From NCBI RefSeq assembly GCF_008806955.1, contig NZ_CP031727.1, positions 868,001 to 932,000 on the forward strand: a stretch of DNA of 64,000 nucleotides. The letters run 5' to 3'. A model generated the notes under the pieces. It ran no database searches. It saw nothing but the letters and a program-made list of their open reading frames with translations, and was not told the origin of the DNA. Positions 37,126 to 50,776 of this stretch are shown here, one piece after another. The number at the start of each line of letters is the position of its first letter. The first letter of the stretch is position 1. Made by a program: the position numbers and the translations under genes. The DNA comes from Cellvibrio sp. KY-YJ-3 (GTDB lineage Bacteria > Pseudomonadota > Gammaproteobacteria > Pseudomonadales > Cellvibrionaceae).

Positions 37126-37785
37126 GTGACTGATTTAAACGCTGAATTACGCGCGCAATTGTTGCGCGGTGCTACTGAAATGTCGGTGGCGCTCAACGAA
37201 ACACAAATTGAAAAATTGTTGGCCTACGTACGCGAATTTGAAAAGTGGAACAAAGCCTATAATCTTTCAGCGGTGCGCGATATTCGTCAAATGGTGGCGC
37301 GTCATTTGTTGGATAGTTTAAGTGTGGTGCCTTGGTTTACCGCCAATAAAAAATTTTCCGCTGCGCGGGTAATTGATGTTGGCACCGGTGGCGGCCTGCC
37401 GGGAATTCCATTGGCGATTATGTTTCCGGAACAACAATTTACCCTGCTCGATAGCAATGGTAAAAAAACCCGCTTTTTATTCCATGTAAAAACCTTGCTT
37501 GGTTTAAGCAATGTCAGTGTGGAAAATCGCCGCGTGGAAGAATTTAAACCCGAGCAAAAATTCGATGTGGTGATTAGTCGCGCCTTTGCCAGTTTGCAAG
37601 ATATGACCGATGGTTGCACACACTTGCTAGTCGATAAGGGATTTTTTTTGGCGATGAAAGGCCTGTTTCCACAAGATGAGTTGGCGCCCATCGCCGATAA
37701 AATTGCATTAATCGAAAGTGTCAAACTGTTGGTTGCTGAAACAGATGGCGAACGCCATTTGTTAGTATTGCAGCCGCAACAATAA
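37126..37785 (+). CDS. rsmG: 16S rRNA (guanine-N7) methyltransferase RsmG (GidB)
   Basis: 219 residues from GTG 37126. A Rossmann-fold methyltransferase: 'RVIDVGTGGGLPGIPLAIMFPEQQFTLLDSNGKK' is the SAM-binding region, and 'EKWNKAYNLSAVRD' and 'VISRAFASLQDM' are family markers. It methylates G527 of 16S rRNA (E. coli numbering); loss gives low-level streptomycin resistance in other species. It lies between mnmG and parA, the standard gid-par order. Confidence 0.97.
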   Translation: MTDLNAELRAQLLRGATEMSVALNETQIEKLLAYVREFEKWNKAYNLSAVRDIRQMVARHLLDSLSVVPWFTANKKFSAARVIDVGTGGGLPGIPLAIMFPEQQFTLLDSNGKKTRFLFHVKTLLGLSNVSVENRRVEEFKPEQKFDVVISRAFASLQDMTDGCTHLLVDKGFFLAMKGLFPQDELAPIADKIALIESVKLLVAETDGERHLLVLQPQQ

Positions 37786-37821
37786 AAATTGCCAACCACG
37801 CTGTGGTTATAGGATTTTCAC

Positions 37822-38622
37822 TTGACCAAGATATACGCCATTGCCAATCAAAAAGGTGGAGTTGGTAAAACGACCACCTGTGTGAATTTAGCTGCATCAC
37901 TGGTAGCAACCAAAAAGCGTGTCTTGCTGGTGGATCTCGACCCACAGGGCAATGCCACTATGGGCAGTGGTGTCAATAAAAACGAAGTGGAATTATCCAT
38001 TTACGATGTACTGACCGAGCGCGAGTCGATTAATAACTGTTTGGTTTTATCCGAGAGCGGTAAGTATCAGGTGTTACCTGCCAACGGCGATTTAACGGCG
38101 GCCGAAGTAGAAATGTTAGCGCTCGACAACAAAGAGCGCCGTTTGCAAAATGCATTGAACCAGGTGCGTGAACAATTTGATTACATACTGATCGACTGCC
38201 CGCCTTCGCTCAATATGCTTACCCTCAACGCCTTGACCGCCTGCGACGGCGTCATTATTGCCATGCAATGTGAATACTATGCGCTGGAAGGTTTGTCCGC
38301 GCTGGTGGGCACCATCAATCAAATTCAAAAACTGCTCAACCCGAATTTAAAAATCGAAGGTTTGCTGCGCACCATGTATGATCCGCGCAATAGTTTGACC
38401 AACGATGTATCGGCGCAGTTGCAGCAGCATTTTGGCGATCGTTTGTATCGCACTTGCATTCCACGCAATGTGCGTTTGGCGGAGGCGCCCAGTTTTGGTA
38501 TGCCAGTATTGGCGTTTGATCGTCAGTCCAAAGGCGCAATTGCGTATTTGGCATTGGCGGGTGAAATTTTGCGGCGCAATGAAAGTAGCGAAAAAACGGC
38601 TGCTGCCGCAGAAACTATTTAA
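37822..38622 (+). CDS. parA: Chromosome partitioning ATPase ParA
   Basis: 266 residues from TTG 37822, with AGGA 8 bp upstream. A deviant Walker A 'KGGVGKTT' is at 11-18, Walker A' 'DYILIDCPPSLNMLTLNAL' and the 'VLLVDLDPQGNATMG' motif are present, so it is a Soj/ParA ATPase that forms nucleoid-bound dimers and moves ParB-parS complexes. There is no N-terminal HTH, as for chromosomal ParA. It is followed by parB 26 bp later. Likely targets are the two parS sites in recF. Confidence 0.97.
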   Translation: MTKIYAIANQKGGVGKTTTCVNLAASLVATKKRVLLVDLDPQGNATMGSGVNKNEVELSIYDVLTERESINNCLVLSESGKYQVLPANGDLTAAEVEMLALDNKERRLQNALNQVREQFDYILIDCPPSLNMLTLNALTACDGVIIAMQCEYYALEGLSALVGTINQIQKLLNPNLKIEGLLRTMYDPRNSLTNDVSAQLQQHFGDRLYRTCIPRNVRLAEAPSFGMPVLAFDRQSKGAIAYLALAGEILRRNESSEKTAAAAETI

Positions 38623-38648
38623 TAAAATTTTTAACAAGGCGAAAGCAG

Positions 38649-39560
38649 ATGTCGACTAAACGCAAAGGATTAGGAAAAGGTTTGGATGCACTTTTGAGTG
38701 CAGGTTTGGGTGTTACCTCACCCGCGCCGGAAATGCCACTTGATCCTGCCGATGTGGATAGCAAACTCGATTACCGCGACGGCAAACTTGCCCATTTACC
38801 GGTTGAATTAATTCAGCGCGGTAAATATCAACCGCGCCGCGATATGCACACCGAAGCTCTGGAAGAGTTGGCGGAATCAATTAAAGCCCAGGGTGTGATG
38901 CAGCCGATTGTGGTGCGTCCGATTGGTGAAGGTCGCTACGAAATTATCGCCGGTGAGCGTCGCTGGCGTGCGACCCAGATCGCCGGTTTGGATAAAATCC
39001 CTGCGGTAATTCGCGATGTGCCCGATGAAGCCGCGATTGCGATGGCGTTGATCGAAAACATCCAGCGCGAAAATCTCAATCCGATCGAAGAAGCGGTTGC
39101 GCTGAAACGTTTGCAAGATGAGTTTGAATTGACCCACGCGGAAGTTGCGCAAGCGGTGGGTAAATCGCGCACCACCATCACCAACTTGTTACGTCTGATT
39201 GCGTTGAGTGAAGAGGTCAAAACCCTGCTTGAACATGGCGACCTGGAAATGGGCCATGCGCGTGCACTGCTGACACTTGATGATGAAACCCAACGAGCTA
39301 TTGCACGCCAAATTGTGGCTAAAGGTTTATCGGTACGGCAGACGGAAGCGTTGGTACGTTTGCATCAGGAGGGGAAAAACCCTGACAAAGTAAAACCGGA
39401 AGTAGTGGTATCGGCCGATATTCGCCGATTGCAAGATCAGCTTTCAGACACTTTGGGTGCGGGAGTAGAGATCCAACATGGTGCCAAAGGCAAAGGTAAG
39501 CTGGTGATTAGCTATAACTCGCTTGACGAATTGGATGGAATTCTCGGGCATATTAAATAA
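38649..39560 (+). CDS. parB: Chromosome partitioning protein ParB
   Basis: 303 residues. The N-terminus 'KGLGKGLDALLS' contacts ParA. The CTP-binding/clamp domain has 'QYQPRRDM'-like box I (about 58-66) and the arginine patch 'AGERRWRA' (101-108). The HTH is 'THAEVAQAVGKSRTTITNLLRL' (about 160-180), and the C-terminal dimerisation domain ends 'YNSLDELDGILGHI'. ParB loads at parS and slides as a CTP-dependent clamp (established for the family). It is paired with parA and terminated by a hairpin at 39585-39605. Confidence 0.97.
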   Translation: MSTKRKGLGKGLDALLSAGLGVTSPAPEMPLDPADVDSKLDYRDGKLAHLPVELIQRGKYQPRRDMHTEALEELAESIKAQGVMQPIVVRPIGEGRYEIIAGERRWRATQIAGLDKIPAVIRDVPDEAAIAMALIENIQRENLNPIEEAVALKRLQDEFELTHAEVAQAVGKSRTTITNLLRLIALSEEVKTLLEHGDLEMGHARALLTLDDETQRAIARQIVAKGLSVRQTEALVRLHQEGKNPDKVKPEVVVSADIRRLQDQLSDTLGAGVEIQHGAKGKGKLVISYNSLDELDGILGHIK

Positions 39561-39584
39561 ATTCAGTTTTTTACGCGTCGTGTC

Positions 39585-39611
39585 GGCACCTGTCGCCAAG
39601 GTGCCCTTTCC
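39585..39611 (+). terminator. parAB terminator
   Basis: GGCACCT, 7-base loop, AGGTGCC, then CTTTCCC; 25 bp past the parB stop codon. The U-run is short. Confidence 0.6.
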
Positions 39612-39726
39612 CAATATCTAGTTATGAACTCCAATCTGAAACACTACTTGCAGTTATCGATAAATCGATCAGTAAATTTACAACAAATTTACTAGTCAGT
39701 TTTTACCTTTGGTGCTAGCACGAAGG

Positions 39727-39755
39727 TTGCTGCTGGGGTGCTTAATCACTATAAT
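39727..39755 (+). promoter_or_regulatory. ATP synthase operon promoter
   Basis: TTGCTG (39727-39732), 17-bp spacer, TATAAT (39750-39755): a strong sigma-70 match about 100 bp before atpI. Confidence 0.8.
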
Positions 39756-39855
39756 GCGCCACGTTTGGGCGCACGAAGCATCGATTTGTTACTAATGGTA
39801 ATAAACGATTCTTTGTGACAGAATGCCGCCGCCAAAAACGGAGGGCTATAAAACC

Positions 39856-40254
39856 ATGTCGCGTTATCTCAAAGGGCGTGACGCTGCTCTTCGAACAATA
39901 GCAATCCAGCTGGTGGTTAGTGTGATGATCGGCTTGGCTGGTCTGGCGATCAATAATCCAATCGCGATCGCTTTGTTCACTGGTGGAATTATTTGTGTGA
40001 TAGCCAATTTATGGCTGGCACTAGTGGCGTTTCGTCCCCCATTGGGCGCGCCAACCCAAAAAATCCTGGCGGCTTTTTACGTCGGTGAGTTGGGAAAGTT
40101 TGTTATCACAGCCTTATTATTTTTGCTCGCGTTCAAGCAGATTGCGTTGCTAAAACACGCTCCTTACGCCGCAACTATGATCCTGGCTTATGTGTTGGTT
40201 CAGGCAATTGCCTGGCTATATCCACTAGTTCGCAGCGCCGCTGGCCGCAGTTAG
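39856..40254 (+). CDS. atpI: ATP synthase assembly protein AtpI
   Basis: About 132 residues from ATG 39856 (MSRYLKGRDAALRTIAIQLVV), chosen for the GGAGGG site 10 bp upstream; ATG 39823 would add 11 residues. It has four predicted transmembrane helices ('VVSVMIGLAGLAINNPIAIALFTGGIICVIANLWLA...') and conserved 'FYVGELGKFVITALLF'. AtpI is a non-structural member of atp operons that helps c-ring assembly in some bacteria. It is the first gene after the atp promoter. Confidence 0.88.
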   Translation: MSRYLKGRDAALRTIAIQLVVSVMIGLAGLAINNPIAIALFTGGIICVIANLWLALVAFRPPLGAPTQKILAAFYVGELGKFVITALLFLLAFKQIALLKHAPYAATMILAYVLVQAIAWLYPLVRSAAGRS

Positions 40255-41202
<948 letters not shown>

Positions 41203-41255
41203 TTTTTAATTGTTTTTTGGGTTTTGTTTTTCGTTTTTAATTTTTATCAACTTAA

Positions 41256-41507
<252 letters not shown>

Positions 41508-41555
41508 GTACTGCTCGCCAACAACATTTAATCCCTTTAACAAAGGCATTCAACT

Positions 41556-42026
41556 GTGAACCTTAATGCAACTTTCATCGGTCAGATAGTGGCGTTTGCC
41601 ATTTTCATTTACCTGACACAACGCTTTGTGTGGCCACCCATTGTTGCGGCAATGGCAGAGCGCACCAAGCGTATCGCTGATGGGCTCCAGGCTGCAGATA
41701 AAGCCGAAAAAGATCTCGAACTGGCCAAAAAGAAAGTGGTTGAGCAACTGACTTCTGCCAAGAAAGAAGCTGCTGCCATTATTGATCAAGCTAACAAGCG
41801 CGCTATCGAAGTTGTTGAAGAAGCAAAAGAGAAAGCGCGTGTAGAAGCTGAGCGTATCAAGGCCTCTGCCCAAGCGGAAATTGAACAGGCAACAGCACGC
41901 GCGAAAGAAGAATTGCGCAGCAAAGTAGTTGTTCTTGCTCTGGCGGGTGCGGAAAAAATTCTTGAATCTTCTATCGATCAAAATGCTCACAACGAGTTGG
42001 TTAATAAACTCGCTGCAGAGCTCTAA
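41556..42026 (+). CDS. atpF: ATP synthase Fo subunit b
   Basis: 156 residues from GTG 41556, the typical length. One N-terminal helix ('[25 protein letters not shown]') is followed by a long charged helix ('[38 protein letters not shown]'-type) that dimerises as the peripheral stalk. The C-terminus contacts subunit delta. It lies 11 bp before atpH. Confidence 0.97.
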   Translation: MNLNATFIGQIVAFAIFIYLTQRFVWPPIVAAMAERTKRIADGLQAADKAEKDLELAKKKVVEQLTSAKKEAAAIIDQANKRAIEVVEEAKEKARVEAERIKASAQAEIEQATARAKEELRSKVVVLALAGAEKILESSIDQNAHNELVNKLAAEL

Positions 42027-42037
42027 GAGAGGTAGAC

Positions 42038-42574
42038 ATGGCTGAACTAACCACCTTGGCTAGGCCTTACGCCAAAGCAGCATTTGAATACGCCATCGCT
42101 GCGAATAAATTGCAGTCATGGTTTGAAGCTCTGGAAGTTTCAGCCGCCGTTGCAGAACAGGATCAGGTTAAAAAAGCCTTGGCTGTTTCTGGTCTTTCTG
42201 CGGCGCAAAAAGCTTCCGTTTTTGTACAAGTGTGTGGTGATCACCTGGATCAGAATCAACAGAATTTCATCCACACCCTTGCGAGCAATAAACGTTTGGC
42301 ACTCTTGCCGTTTGTGAAAGAGCTGTTTGCCAAAATGAAAGCCCAGCAAGAAAAAACCATCGATGTTGAGGTAACCGCAGCGTTTGAGTTGCCGGTTGAC
42401 TTGATAAACAAATTGGCTCAAGCACTGAGTGCCAAATTGGATCGTAAAGTCAGTGTTCAGGGTTCGGTAGATAAGAGCCTGCTGGGTGGTGTTGTTATCC
42501 ACACCGGCGACATGGTGATTGACGGTTCAGTCCGTGGGCGCTTGGCTAAACTCGCCGAAGCAATGAAATCCTAA
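42038..42574 (+). CDS. atpH: ATP synthase F1 subunit delta
   Basis: 178 residues, standard length. The N-terminal six-helix domain ('[23 protein letters not shown]') binds the alpha subunit. The C-terminal part ('[38 protein letters not shown]') is the conserved OSCP/delta signature that joins the b-subunit stalk. It is placed between atpF and atpA as in all gammaproteobacterial atp operons. Confidence 0.97.
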   Translation: MAELTTLARPYAKAAFEYAIAANKLQSWFEALEVSAAVAEQDQVKKALAVSGLSAAQKASVFVQVCGDHLDQNQQNFIHTLASNKRLALLPFVKELFAKMKAQQEKTIDVEVTAAFELPVDLINKLAQALSAKLDRKVSVQGSVDKSLLGGVVIHTGDMVIDGSVRGRLAKLAEAMKS

Positions 42575-42597
42575 TCTTTGGGGTTGAGGAACAGAGC

Positions 42598-44142
<1,545 letters not shown>

Positions 44143-44149
44143 TTTGGCG

Positions 44150-44181
44150 GCCATAAAACCGACGATTATCGGTTTTATGGC
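44150..44181 (+). other. Intercistronic hairpin between atpA and atpG
   Basis: GCCATAAAACCGA / TCGGTTTTATGGC, a 13-bp perfect stem with a 6-base loop and no T-run after it. It starts 8 bp after the atpA stop and ends 36 bp before atpG. It may protect or cut the mRNA to set subunit ratios; it is not a full terminator. Confidence 0.75.
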
Positions 44182-44216
44182 TCAGCGTCTTAGGCCGTTA
44201 ACCTGAGTTCGAGAGT

Positions 44217-45080
44217 ATGGCAAGCACTAAAGAAATTCGGACGCAAATTTCGAGCGTCAAAAGCACGCAGAAAATTACCAGCGCGATGGAAATGGTCGCT
44301 GCCAGTAAAATGCGTCGTGCGCAAGAGCGTATGCAGTTGGGCAAGCCTTACGCCAACCGTATTCGCGAAGTAGTCGGGCATTTGGCTAACGCTAATCCCG
44401 AATACAAACACCTGTTTATGAAAGAGCGCGAAGTCAAACGCGTGGGTTACATTCTGGTGTCCAGTGATCGCGGTCTCTGTGGTGGCTTAAACACTAACCT
44501 GTTTAAAGCAGCCATCCGTGATATGAAAGGCTGGAACGATCAGAAAATCGCTATTGATCTGTGTCTTGTCGGCGCCAAAGCGGCACAATTTTTCAGAAGT
44601 TTCGGTGGCAATGTTGTTGCTTCCACCCGTGATATCGGCGAAGCCCCGACGGTTTCCGATCTGATCGGTAGTGTGAAGGTGATGCTCGATGCTTTTGAAC
44701 AAGGCAAGATCGACAAGCTGTATATGGTGAGTAACGATTTTGTGAATACCATGACCCAGTCGCCTAAAGTTCGCCAATTGTTGCCTTTGGTTGCCGAAGA
44801 AAATACCAAGTTGAAACATCACTGGGATTATATCTACGAGCCAGATGCCGAGTTCCTGTTGAAGGGTTTGTTGACTCGTTTTATCGAATCACAAGTGTAT
44901 CAAGCAGTGGTTGAGAACGCCGCCTGTGAACAAGCCGCGCGTATGATTGCAATGAAAAGCGCAACCGACAACGCCGGTGAATTGATTGATAGCTTGAAAC
45001 TGATTTACAACAAAGCGCGTCAAGCAGCGATTACCCAGGAACTGTCTGAAATTGTGGGTGGTGCGGCAGCGGTTCAGTAA
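44217..45080 (+). CDS. atpG: ATP synthase F1 subunit gamma
   Basis: 287 residues. The start '[38 protein letters not shown]' and the C-terminal '[43 protein letters not shown]' form the antiparallel coiled coil that turns inside the alpha/beta hexamer. The middle ('[17 protein letters not shown]') is the Rossmann-like globular part. Length and motifs are normal. Confidence 0.98.
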   Translation: MASTKEIRTQISSVKSTQKITSAMEMVAASKMRRAQERMQLGKPYANRIREVVGHLANANPEYKHLFMKEREVKRVGYILVSSDRGLCGGLNTNLFKAAIRDMKGWNDQKIAIDLCLVGAKAAQFFRSFGGNVVASTRDIGEAPTVSDLIGSVKVMLDAFEQGKIDKLYMVSNDFVNTMTQSPKVRQLLPLVAEENTKLKHHWDYIYEPDAEFLLKGLLTRFIESQVYQAVVENAACEQAARMIAMKSATDNAGELIDSLKLIYNKARQAAITQELSEIVGGAAAVQ

Positions 45081-45136
45081 GCTGCCCCGTCCAGACAGGC
45101 TAACGATTTTTTGTATTTAAACCTTCAGCCCCTTGA

Positions 45137-46564
<1,428 letters not shown>

Positions 46565-46571
46565 TCCCTCA

Positions 46572-46590
46572 CCCCGCGCCCGGCGCGGGG
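46572..46590 (+). terminator. Weak terminator/attenuator between atpD and atpC
   Basis: CCCCGCG, loop CCCGG, CGCGGGG, then TTTGTGTG. The stem is strong but the U-run short, so it would cut rather than stop expression of atpC. Confidence 0.6.
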
Positions 46591-46642
46591 TTTGTGTGCT
46601 GTTCTGTTTAAGTGCAGTTTATTCAAGTGAAGAGACACTAGT

Positions 46643-47068
46643 ATGGCCATGACTATTCAATGCGATATCGTCAGTGCTGAGCGTGAAATTTTCTCCGGTA
46701 TTGTGGAGATGGTAATTGCCACCGGTACTCTGGGTGACATAGGTATCGCCTATGGCCACGCGCCCTTGTTGACCGGTATCAATCCTGGCCCAGTGCGTCT
46801 TATTAAACAAGGCGGCGCCGAAGAAGTGTTTTTTGTATCCGGCGGCTATTTGGAGGTTCAGCCCTATCATGTAACTGTGCTGGCAGACACTGCTTTGCGC
46901 GCCGATGATATGGATGAAGCTGCCGCTCTGGAAGCACAACAATTGGCACAACATCAGCTGTCGGAACAATCCAAAGAGATTGATTTCCAACGTGCTGCCG
47001 CCCAATTGGCAGAAGCTGCTGCTCAATTGCGCACCTTGCAAGCGATCAAAAGAAAAGCAGGCAAGTAA
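46643..47068 (+). CDS. atpC: ATP synthase F1 subunit epsilon
   Basis: 141 residues. The N-terminal beta-sandwich ('[43 protein letters not shown]') contacts the c-ring. The C-terminal two-helix region (residues about 88-138, '[36 protein letters not shown]') can extend to inhibit ATP hydrolysis. It is the last gene of the operon, with a strong terminator after it. Confidence 0.97.
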   Translation: MAMTIQCDIVSAEREIFSGIVEMVIATGTLGDIGIAYGHAPLLTGINPGPVRLIKQGGAEEVFFVSGGYLEVQPYHVTVLADTALRADDMDEAAALEAQQLAQHQLSEQSKEIDFQRAAAQLAEAAAQLRTLQAIKRKAGK

Positions 47069-47086
47069 GCAGTTGATGAGTTTTAC

Positions 47087-47114
47087 AAAAAGGCGACTTT
47101 CGAGTCGCCTTTTT
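47087..47114 (+). terminator. atp operon terminator
   Basis: AAAAAGGCGACT, TTCG tetraloop, AGTCGCCTTTTT: a 12-bp perfect stem with a U-run, 18 bp after the atpC stop codon. Confidence 0.95.
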
Positions 47115-47171
47115 TATTAGAATCTTGCCCTATTCAGACTCTATTGGTTATTCACACTAAAGGACTCCACC

Positions 47172-48530
47172 ATGCTCGATATCCTCGTTCTCGCCGCTGG
47201 TAAAGGCACCCGCATGCGTTCCGACTTACCCAAAGTTTTGCACCCGATTGGCGGCAAAGCCTTGGTGCAACATGTGGTGGATACCGCGCGTCAGGTGGGC
47301 GGCGAGCAAATTCTGATTATCGTTGGCCACGGTGCGGAAAAAGTCGAAGAAAAAATGGCCGCGCCCGACGTGAAATTTGTATTGCAAGCACAGCAACTTG
47401 GCACTGGCCACGCGGTGCAACAAGCCCTGCCCCAACTTAGAAATGATGCAACCGTATTAATCCTCTATGGCGATGTACCGCTGACCCGCGCTGAAACCCT
47501 GCAAAAACTTATCGCTGGCGTGAATGAAACCCAAATGGGTTTGCTCACCGTAAATATGCAAGACCCAACCGGCTACGGTCGAATTGTGCGCGATAATTCC
47601 GGTGCAGTGATTGCGATTGTCGAGCATAAAGACGCGAGCGACGCGCAGAAAAAAATCGCCGAGATTAATACCGGCATCATGGCTGTAAAAGCTTCGCACT
47701 TACAAAAATGGTTGCCGCAATTAAAAAATAATAACGCACAAGGCGAGTTTTACCTGACCGATATTATCGCTATGGCCAAAGCCGATGGTGTTGCGATCCA
47801 TGTTGAGCAACCCAACGCCGTTGAAGAAGTGGAGGGTATTAACAATCGTCAGCAACAAGCGGCGCTTGAACGCTTTTATCAACAACAAAAAGCGAATGAA
47901 TTGATGGTGGCGGGTGTCACTTTACTCGATCCTTCGCGCATCGATATTCGCGGCAATATAATTGTTGGTCGCGATGTGGTTATCGATGTGAACTGCGTTT
48001 TTGAAGGCGATGTTGTCTTGGGTGATGGTGTAGTCATTGAGCCCAACTGCGTGATTATCAATAGCAAAATTGGTGCGGGAACCCACATCAAAGCGTTCAG
48101 CCATATTGAAGAAGCGGTGATGGCAGCCAACTGCGATATCGGCCCTTACGCGCGGTTGCGCCTGGGCACTGATCTAGCTGATGAAGTCAAAATTGGCAAC
48201 TTTGTCGAGACTAAAAAAGCCGTGATCGCCAAGGGCAGCAAAGTGAATCACCTGAGTTATATCGGCGATGCCAAGGTCGGCAGCAAGGTGAATGTGGGCG
48301 CGGGAACTATCACCTGCAATTACGATGGTGTAAATAAATTCAAAACCGAAATTGGTGATAACGCCTTTATTGGTTCTAACTCGGCGCTGGTCGCGCCGGT
48401 AAAAATTGGCCCGGGTGCCACTGTTGGTGCAGGGTCGATTATCACCAAAGATGTTGAAGCTGCAGAGCTGGCAATTGCACGCAGCAAGCAGCGCAATATT
48501 CAGGGTTGGGAACGGCCAACAAAAAAATAA
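47172..48530 (+). CDS. glmU: Bifunctional UDP-N-acetylglucosamine pyrophosphorylase / glucosamine-1-phosphate N-acetyltransferase
   Basis: 452 residues. The N-terminal uridyltransferase domain (1 to about 228) begins 'LDILVLAAGKGTRMRSDLPKVLHPIGGK' and has 'YGDVPLTRAETL' and 'GEFYLTDIIAMAK'. The C-terminal left-handed beta-helix (from about 250) has 'GDGVVIEPNCVI', 'GPYARLRLGTDL', 'NFVETKKAVIAKGSKVNHLSYIGDA' (active-site His) and 'NVGAGTITCNYDGVNK'. It makes UDP-GlcNAc for peptidoglycan and LPS. glmS lies 8 kb downstream. It is followed by a terminator at 48549-48574. Confidence 0.98.
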   Translation: MLDILVLAAGKGTRMRSDLPKVLHPIGGKALVQHVVDTARQVGGEQILIIVGHGAEKVEEKMAAPDVKFVLQAQQLGTGHAVQQALPQLRNDATVLILYGDVPLTRAETLQKLIAGVNETQMGLLTVNMQDPTGYGRIVRDNSGAVIAIVEHKDASDAQKKIAEINTGIMAVKASHLQKWLPQLKNNNAQGEFYLTDIIAMAKADGVAIHVEQPNAVEEVEGINNRQQQAALERFYQQQKANELMVAGVTLLDPSRIDIRGNIIVGRDVVIDVNCVFEGDVVLGDGVVIEPNCVIINSKIGAGTHIKAFSHIEEAVMAANCDIGPYARLRLGTDLADEVKIGNFVETKKAVIAKGSKVNHLSYIGDAKVGSKVNVGAGTITCNYDGVNKFKTEIGDNAFIGSNSALVAPVKIGPGATVGAGSIITKDVEAAELAIARSKQRNIQGWERPTKK

Positions 48531-48548
48531 ATCAAAAGACAAAAAATG

Positions 48549-48574
48549 AAACGAGGCCAAGTGCCTCGTTTTTT
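48549..48574 (+). terminator. glmU terminator (first copy of a repeated terminator)
   Basis: AAACGAGGC, loop CAAGT, GCCTCGTTT plus a further T-run. The core sequence, from ACGAGGCC through TTTTTTATG, recurs base for base at 52496-52521. Confidence 0.9.
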
Positions 48575-48608
48575 ATGGAATCTATCTTGTGTTTTTATGG
48601 AGAGCCAC

Positions 48609-50024
48609 ATGTACATGAGAGTAAGTACCAAACTCTGGCTGGCATTTGTCGGCACCATAGCGCTATGTGTATTGGCGCTTTATCTGTTGTTGCATAACAG
48701 TTTGCGCCAAGGATTTTTGGATTACACCTCAAAGCAATCCGTGCAACGGTTAGAAATATTGCGCAGTGCACTTTCAAATGTTTATCGCGAAGAAGGTTCC
48801 TTTGATGCACTTGAGGCCAATCCATCGCGCTGGCTCAATTTAAAAGAAATTATTTTTGCAGAAAGCGATTCCCTGTTTGATGGCCTGCCGCCAGCGCAAC
48901 GCGTTGGGGAAAATGCGCCACGCGCCTATTATCGCGAGTTCGTCAGCAGTATCAGTTTGCATGACGCGGATAAAAAACTATTGCTGGGTGTTAACAAACC
49001 CAACCAAACATTGGATTGGATTCCAGTGACCAATGCAAACCACCTGGTTGGTTTTATCGGCTTTGTAAAACCCACTGTTGTGAGTAGGCAGCAAGACCAA
49101 AATTTTATCCAGCACCAGTTTAAAATCTTCAGCATTATCAGTTTATTTGTGTTGGTGATTGCGACGATTGTTGCAACCCTACTGGCGCGACGAATCAGCC
49201 AGCCGTTGACTACCCTCGCTCAAAAAGCCCATGCATTGGCGTCTGGCGATTATTCTCAAACAATTCCGGTTACTAGCCAGGATGAAATCGGCCAACTCTG
49301 CAATAGTTTTAATCAGCTCAGTGAAGCGCTGGCGGCAAACCAACAATCGCGTGCACTTTGGGTTGCCGATATTTCCCATGAGATGCGCACACCGCTTTCT
49401 GTGCTCAAAGTGCAAATAGAAGCGATGCAGGATGGAATTCGACCCGCTAGTTATGAAAACCTTGCATTGCTCTATGAAAAAATTCTAGGGTTGAGCAATT
49501 TGATCGATGATTTATTTGAACTGTCATTGTCTGACGTGGGCGCGCTTAGCTACAACAAAAAAACTATTTCTTTCGCACCTTTGGTCAAAACCTGCCTTAA
49601 ACATTTTCAAGTGAAAGCGCAAGCGGCGGATTTAACGTTAAAAGACAATATCGATGTAACTCAGGACTACTCAATAGTCGCTGATAGCGACCGACTGCAA
49701 CAGTTATTCAGCAACTTGTTGGAAAACTCCATACGCTACACCGATGCGGGCGGTGAGATCCAAGTGGACATCAGCACCAGCGATACGAAAGTTTTCATCA
49801 CTATTGATGACAGTGCGCCCGGCGTGGCACCTGAGCAATATGACAAAATTTTTGAGCGACTTTTCCGGTTGGAAAATTCACGCAGTCGCGCAACGGGCGG
49901 CGCGGGCTTGGGATTGGCGATTTGTAGAAATATCGTCAATGCACACCAAGGCAAAATAACAGCGGGCACCTCGGTTTTGGGTGGATTGCAAATTTGCATC
50001 GAGTTACCCAAAGCACAACAATAA
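48609..50024 (+). CDS. baeS: BaeS-like two-component sensor histidine kinase
   Basis: 471 residues from ATG 48609 (MYMRVSTKLWLAFVG), with GGAG 7 bp upstream; the frame start at 48546 lies inside the glmU terminator. Two transmembrane helices (about 7-27 and 180-202) enclose a periplasmic sensor of about 150 residues. HAMP follows ('RRISQPLTTLAQKAHALASGDYSQTIPV'), then HisKA with phospho-acceptor His in 'DISHEMRTPLSVLKVQIEAMQDG', and HATPase with 'NLLENSIRYTDAGGEI', 'DSAPGV' and 'GGAGLGLAICRNIV'. The close motif-level match to E. coli BaeS (envelope stress, Spy and efflux induction) is from memory. It is followed by its response-regulator gene 30 bp later. Confidence 0.9.
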   Translation: MYMRVSTKLWLAFVGTIALCVLALYLLLHNSLRQGFLDYTSKQSVQRLEILRSALSNVYREEGSFDALEANPSRWLNLKEIIFAESDSLFDGLPPAQRVGENAPRAYYREFVSSISLHDADKKLLLGVNKPNQTLDWIPVTNANHLVGFIGFVKPTVVSRQQDQNFIQHQFKIFSIISLFVLVIATIVATLLARRISQPLTTLAQKAHALASGDYSQTIPVTSQDEIGQLCNSFNQLSEALAANQQSRALWVADISHEMRTPLSVLKVQIEAMQDGIRPASYENLALLYEKILGLSNLIDDLFELSLSDVGALSYNKKTISFAPLVKTCLKHFQVKAQAADLTLKDNIDVTQDYSIVADSDRLQQLFSNLLENSIRYTDAGGEIQVDISTSDTKVFITIDDSAPGVAPEQYDKIFERLFRLENSRSRATGGAGLGLAICRNIVNAHQGKITAGTSVLGGLQICIELPKAQQ

Positions 50025-50054
50025 ATATCCATCGCGTTTATTAAGGACATAAAG

Positions 50055-50738
50055 ATGCAACCATCACCACTGATTTGTTTGGTTGAAGATGAAATCGATT
50101 TGGCAAAGTTAATGGCGGAATACCTCAACGCCAGCAACTTCCAGACGATTGTATTTAATCGCGGCGATGAAGCGCATCGCTGGTTGCAGCAAAACGAACC
50201 GGCATTAATTTTGTTGGATTTGATGTTGCCCGGTATGGATGGTTTGGAAATTTGTAAGCATCAGCGCCAACACTCGGCGGTGCCCATTATTATGATGACC
50301 GCCAAAGTTGAAGAAATTGACCGGTTATTAGGGCTTGAATTGGGTGCGGACGATTATGTGTGCAAACCATTTAGTGCACGTGAAGTAGTAGCGCGTGTTA
50401 AAGCGGTATTGCGCCGCAGCTTTCACACGCCACAAGAATCTGCTGCAACAGCGCCAGTTGTTATTGATGAGCAGAGCATGAGCCTGCGAGTTTTCAATCA
50501 AGTTGTTGAATTGACAAACGTGGAATTTCAATTATTTTCCCTGCTCTATTCCCAACCCGGCAGAATCTTTTCCCGCCAATATATCCTCGACAATATCTAT
50601 CAGGACTACCGCGTAGTGGGTGATCGCACGGTAGATGGACATATCAAAAAATTGCGCAAAAAACTCAACGACGTCAACGATCAGGTTGAGTTGATCCGCT
50701 CAGTCTACGGTGCCGGTTACAAATACGAAGCGCCCTAG
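50055..50738 (+). CDS. baeR: BaeR/OmpR-family response regulator
   Basis: 227 residues. Receiver domain 1-120: acidic pair in 'CLVEDEIDLAKLM', phospho-acceptor Asp in 'LILLDLMLPGMDGLEIC', Thr in 'IIMMTAKVEE' and Lys in 'GADDYVCKPFS'. The C-terminal winged helix (130-225) has 'VELTNVEFQLFSLLYSQPGRIFSRQYILDNIY' and 'RTVDGHIKKLRKKL', ending 'YGAGYKYEAP'. It works with the preceding kinase. A tandem direct repeat with 11-bp period upstream of the next gene (50777-50796) is a plausible binding site. Confidence 0.93.
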   Translation: MQPSPLICLVEDEIDLAKLMAEYLNASNFQTIVFNRGDEAHRWLQQNEPALILLDLMLPGMDGLEICKHQRQHSAVPIIMMTAKVEEIDRLLGLELGADDYVCKPFSAREVVARVKAVLRRSFHTPQESAATAPVVIDEQSMSLRVFNQVVELTNVEFQLFSLLYSQPGRIFSRQYILDNIYQDYRVVGDRTVDGHIKKLRKKLNDVNDQVELIRSVYGAGYKYEAP

Positions 50739-50776
50739 CCGGGCAAACCAGCGCACCGCCTTACCCGCGCAAAAGA

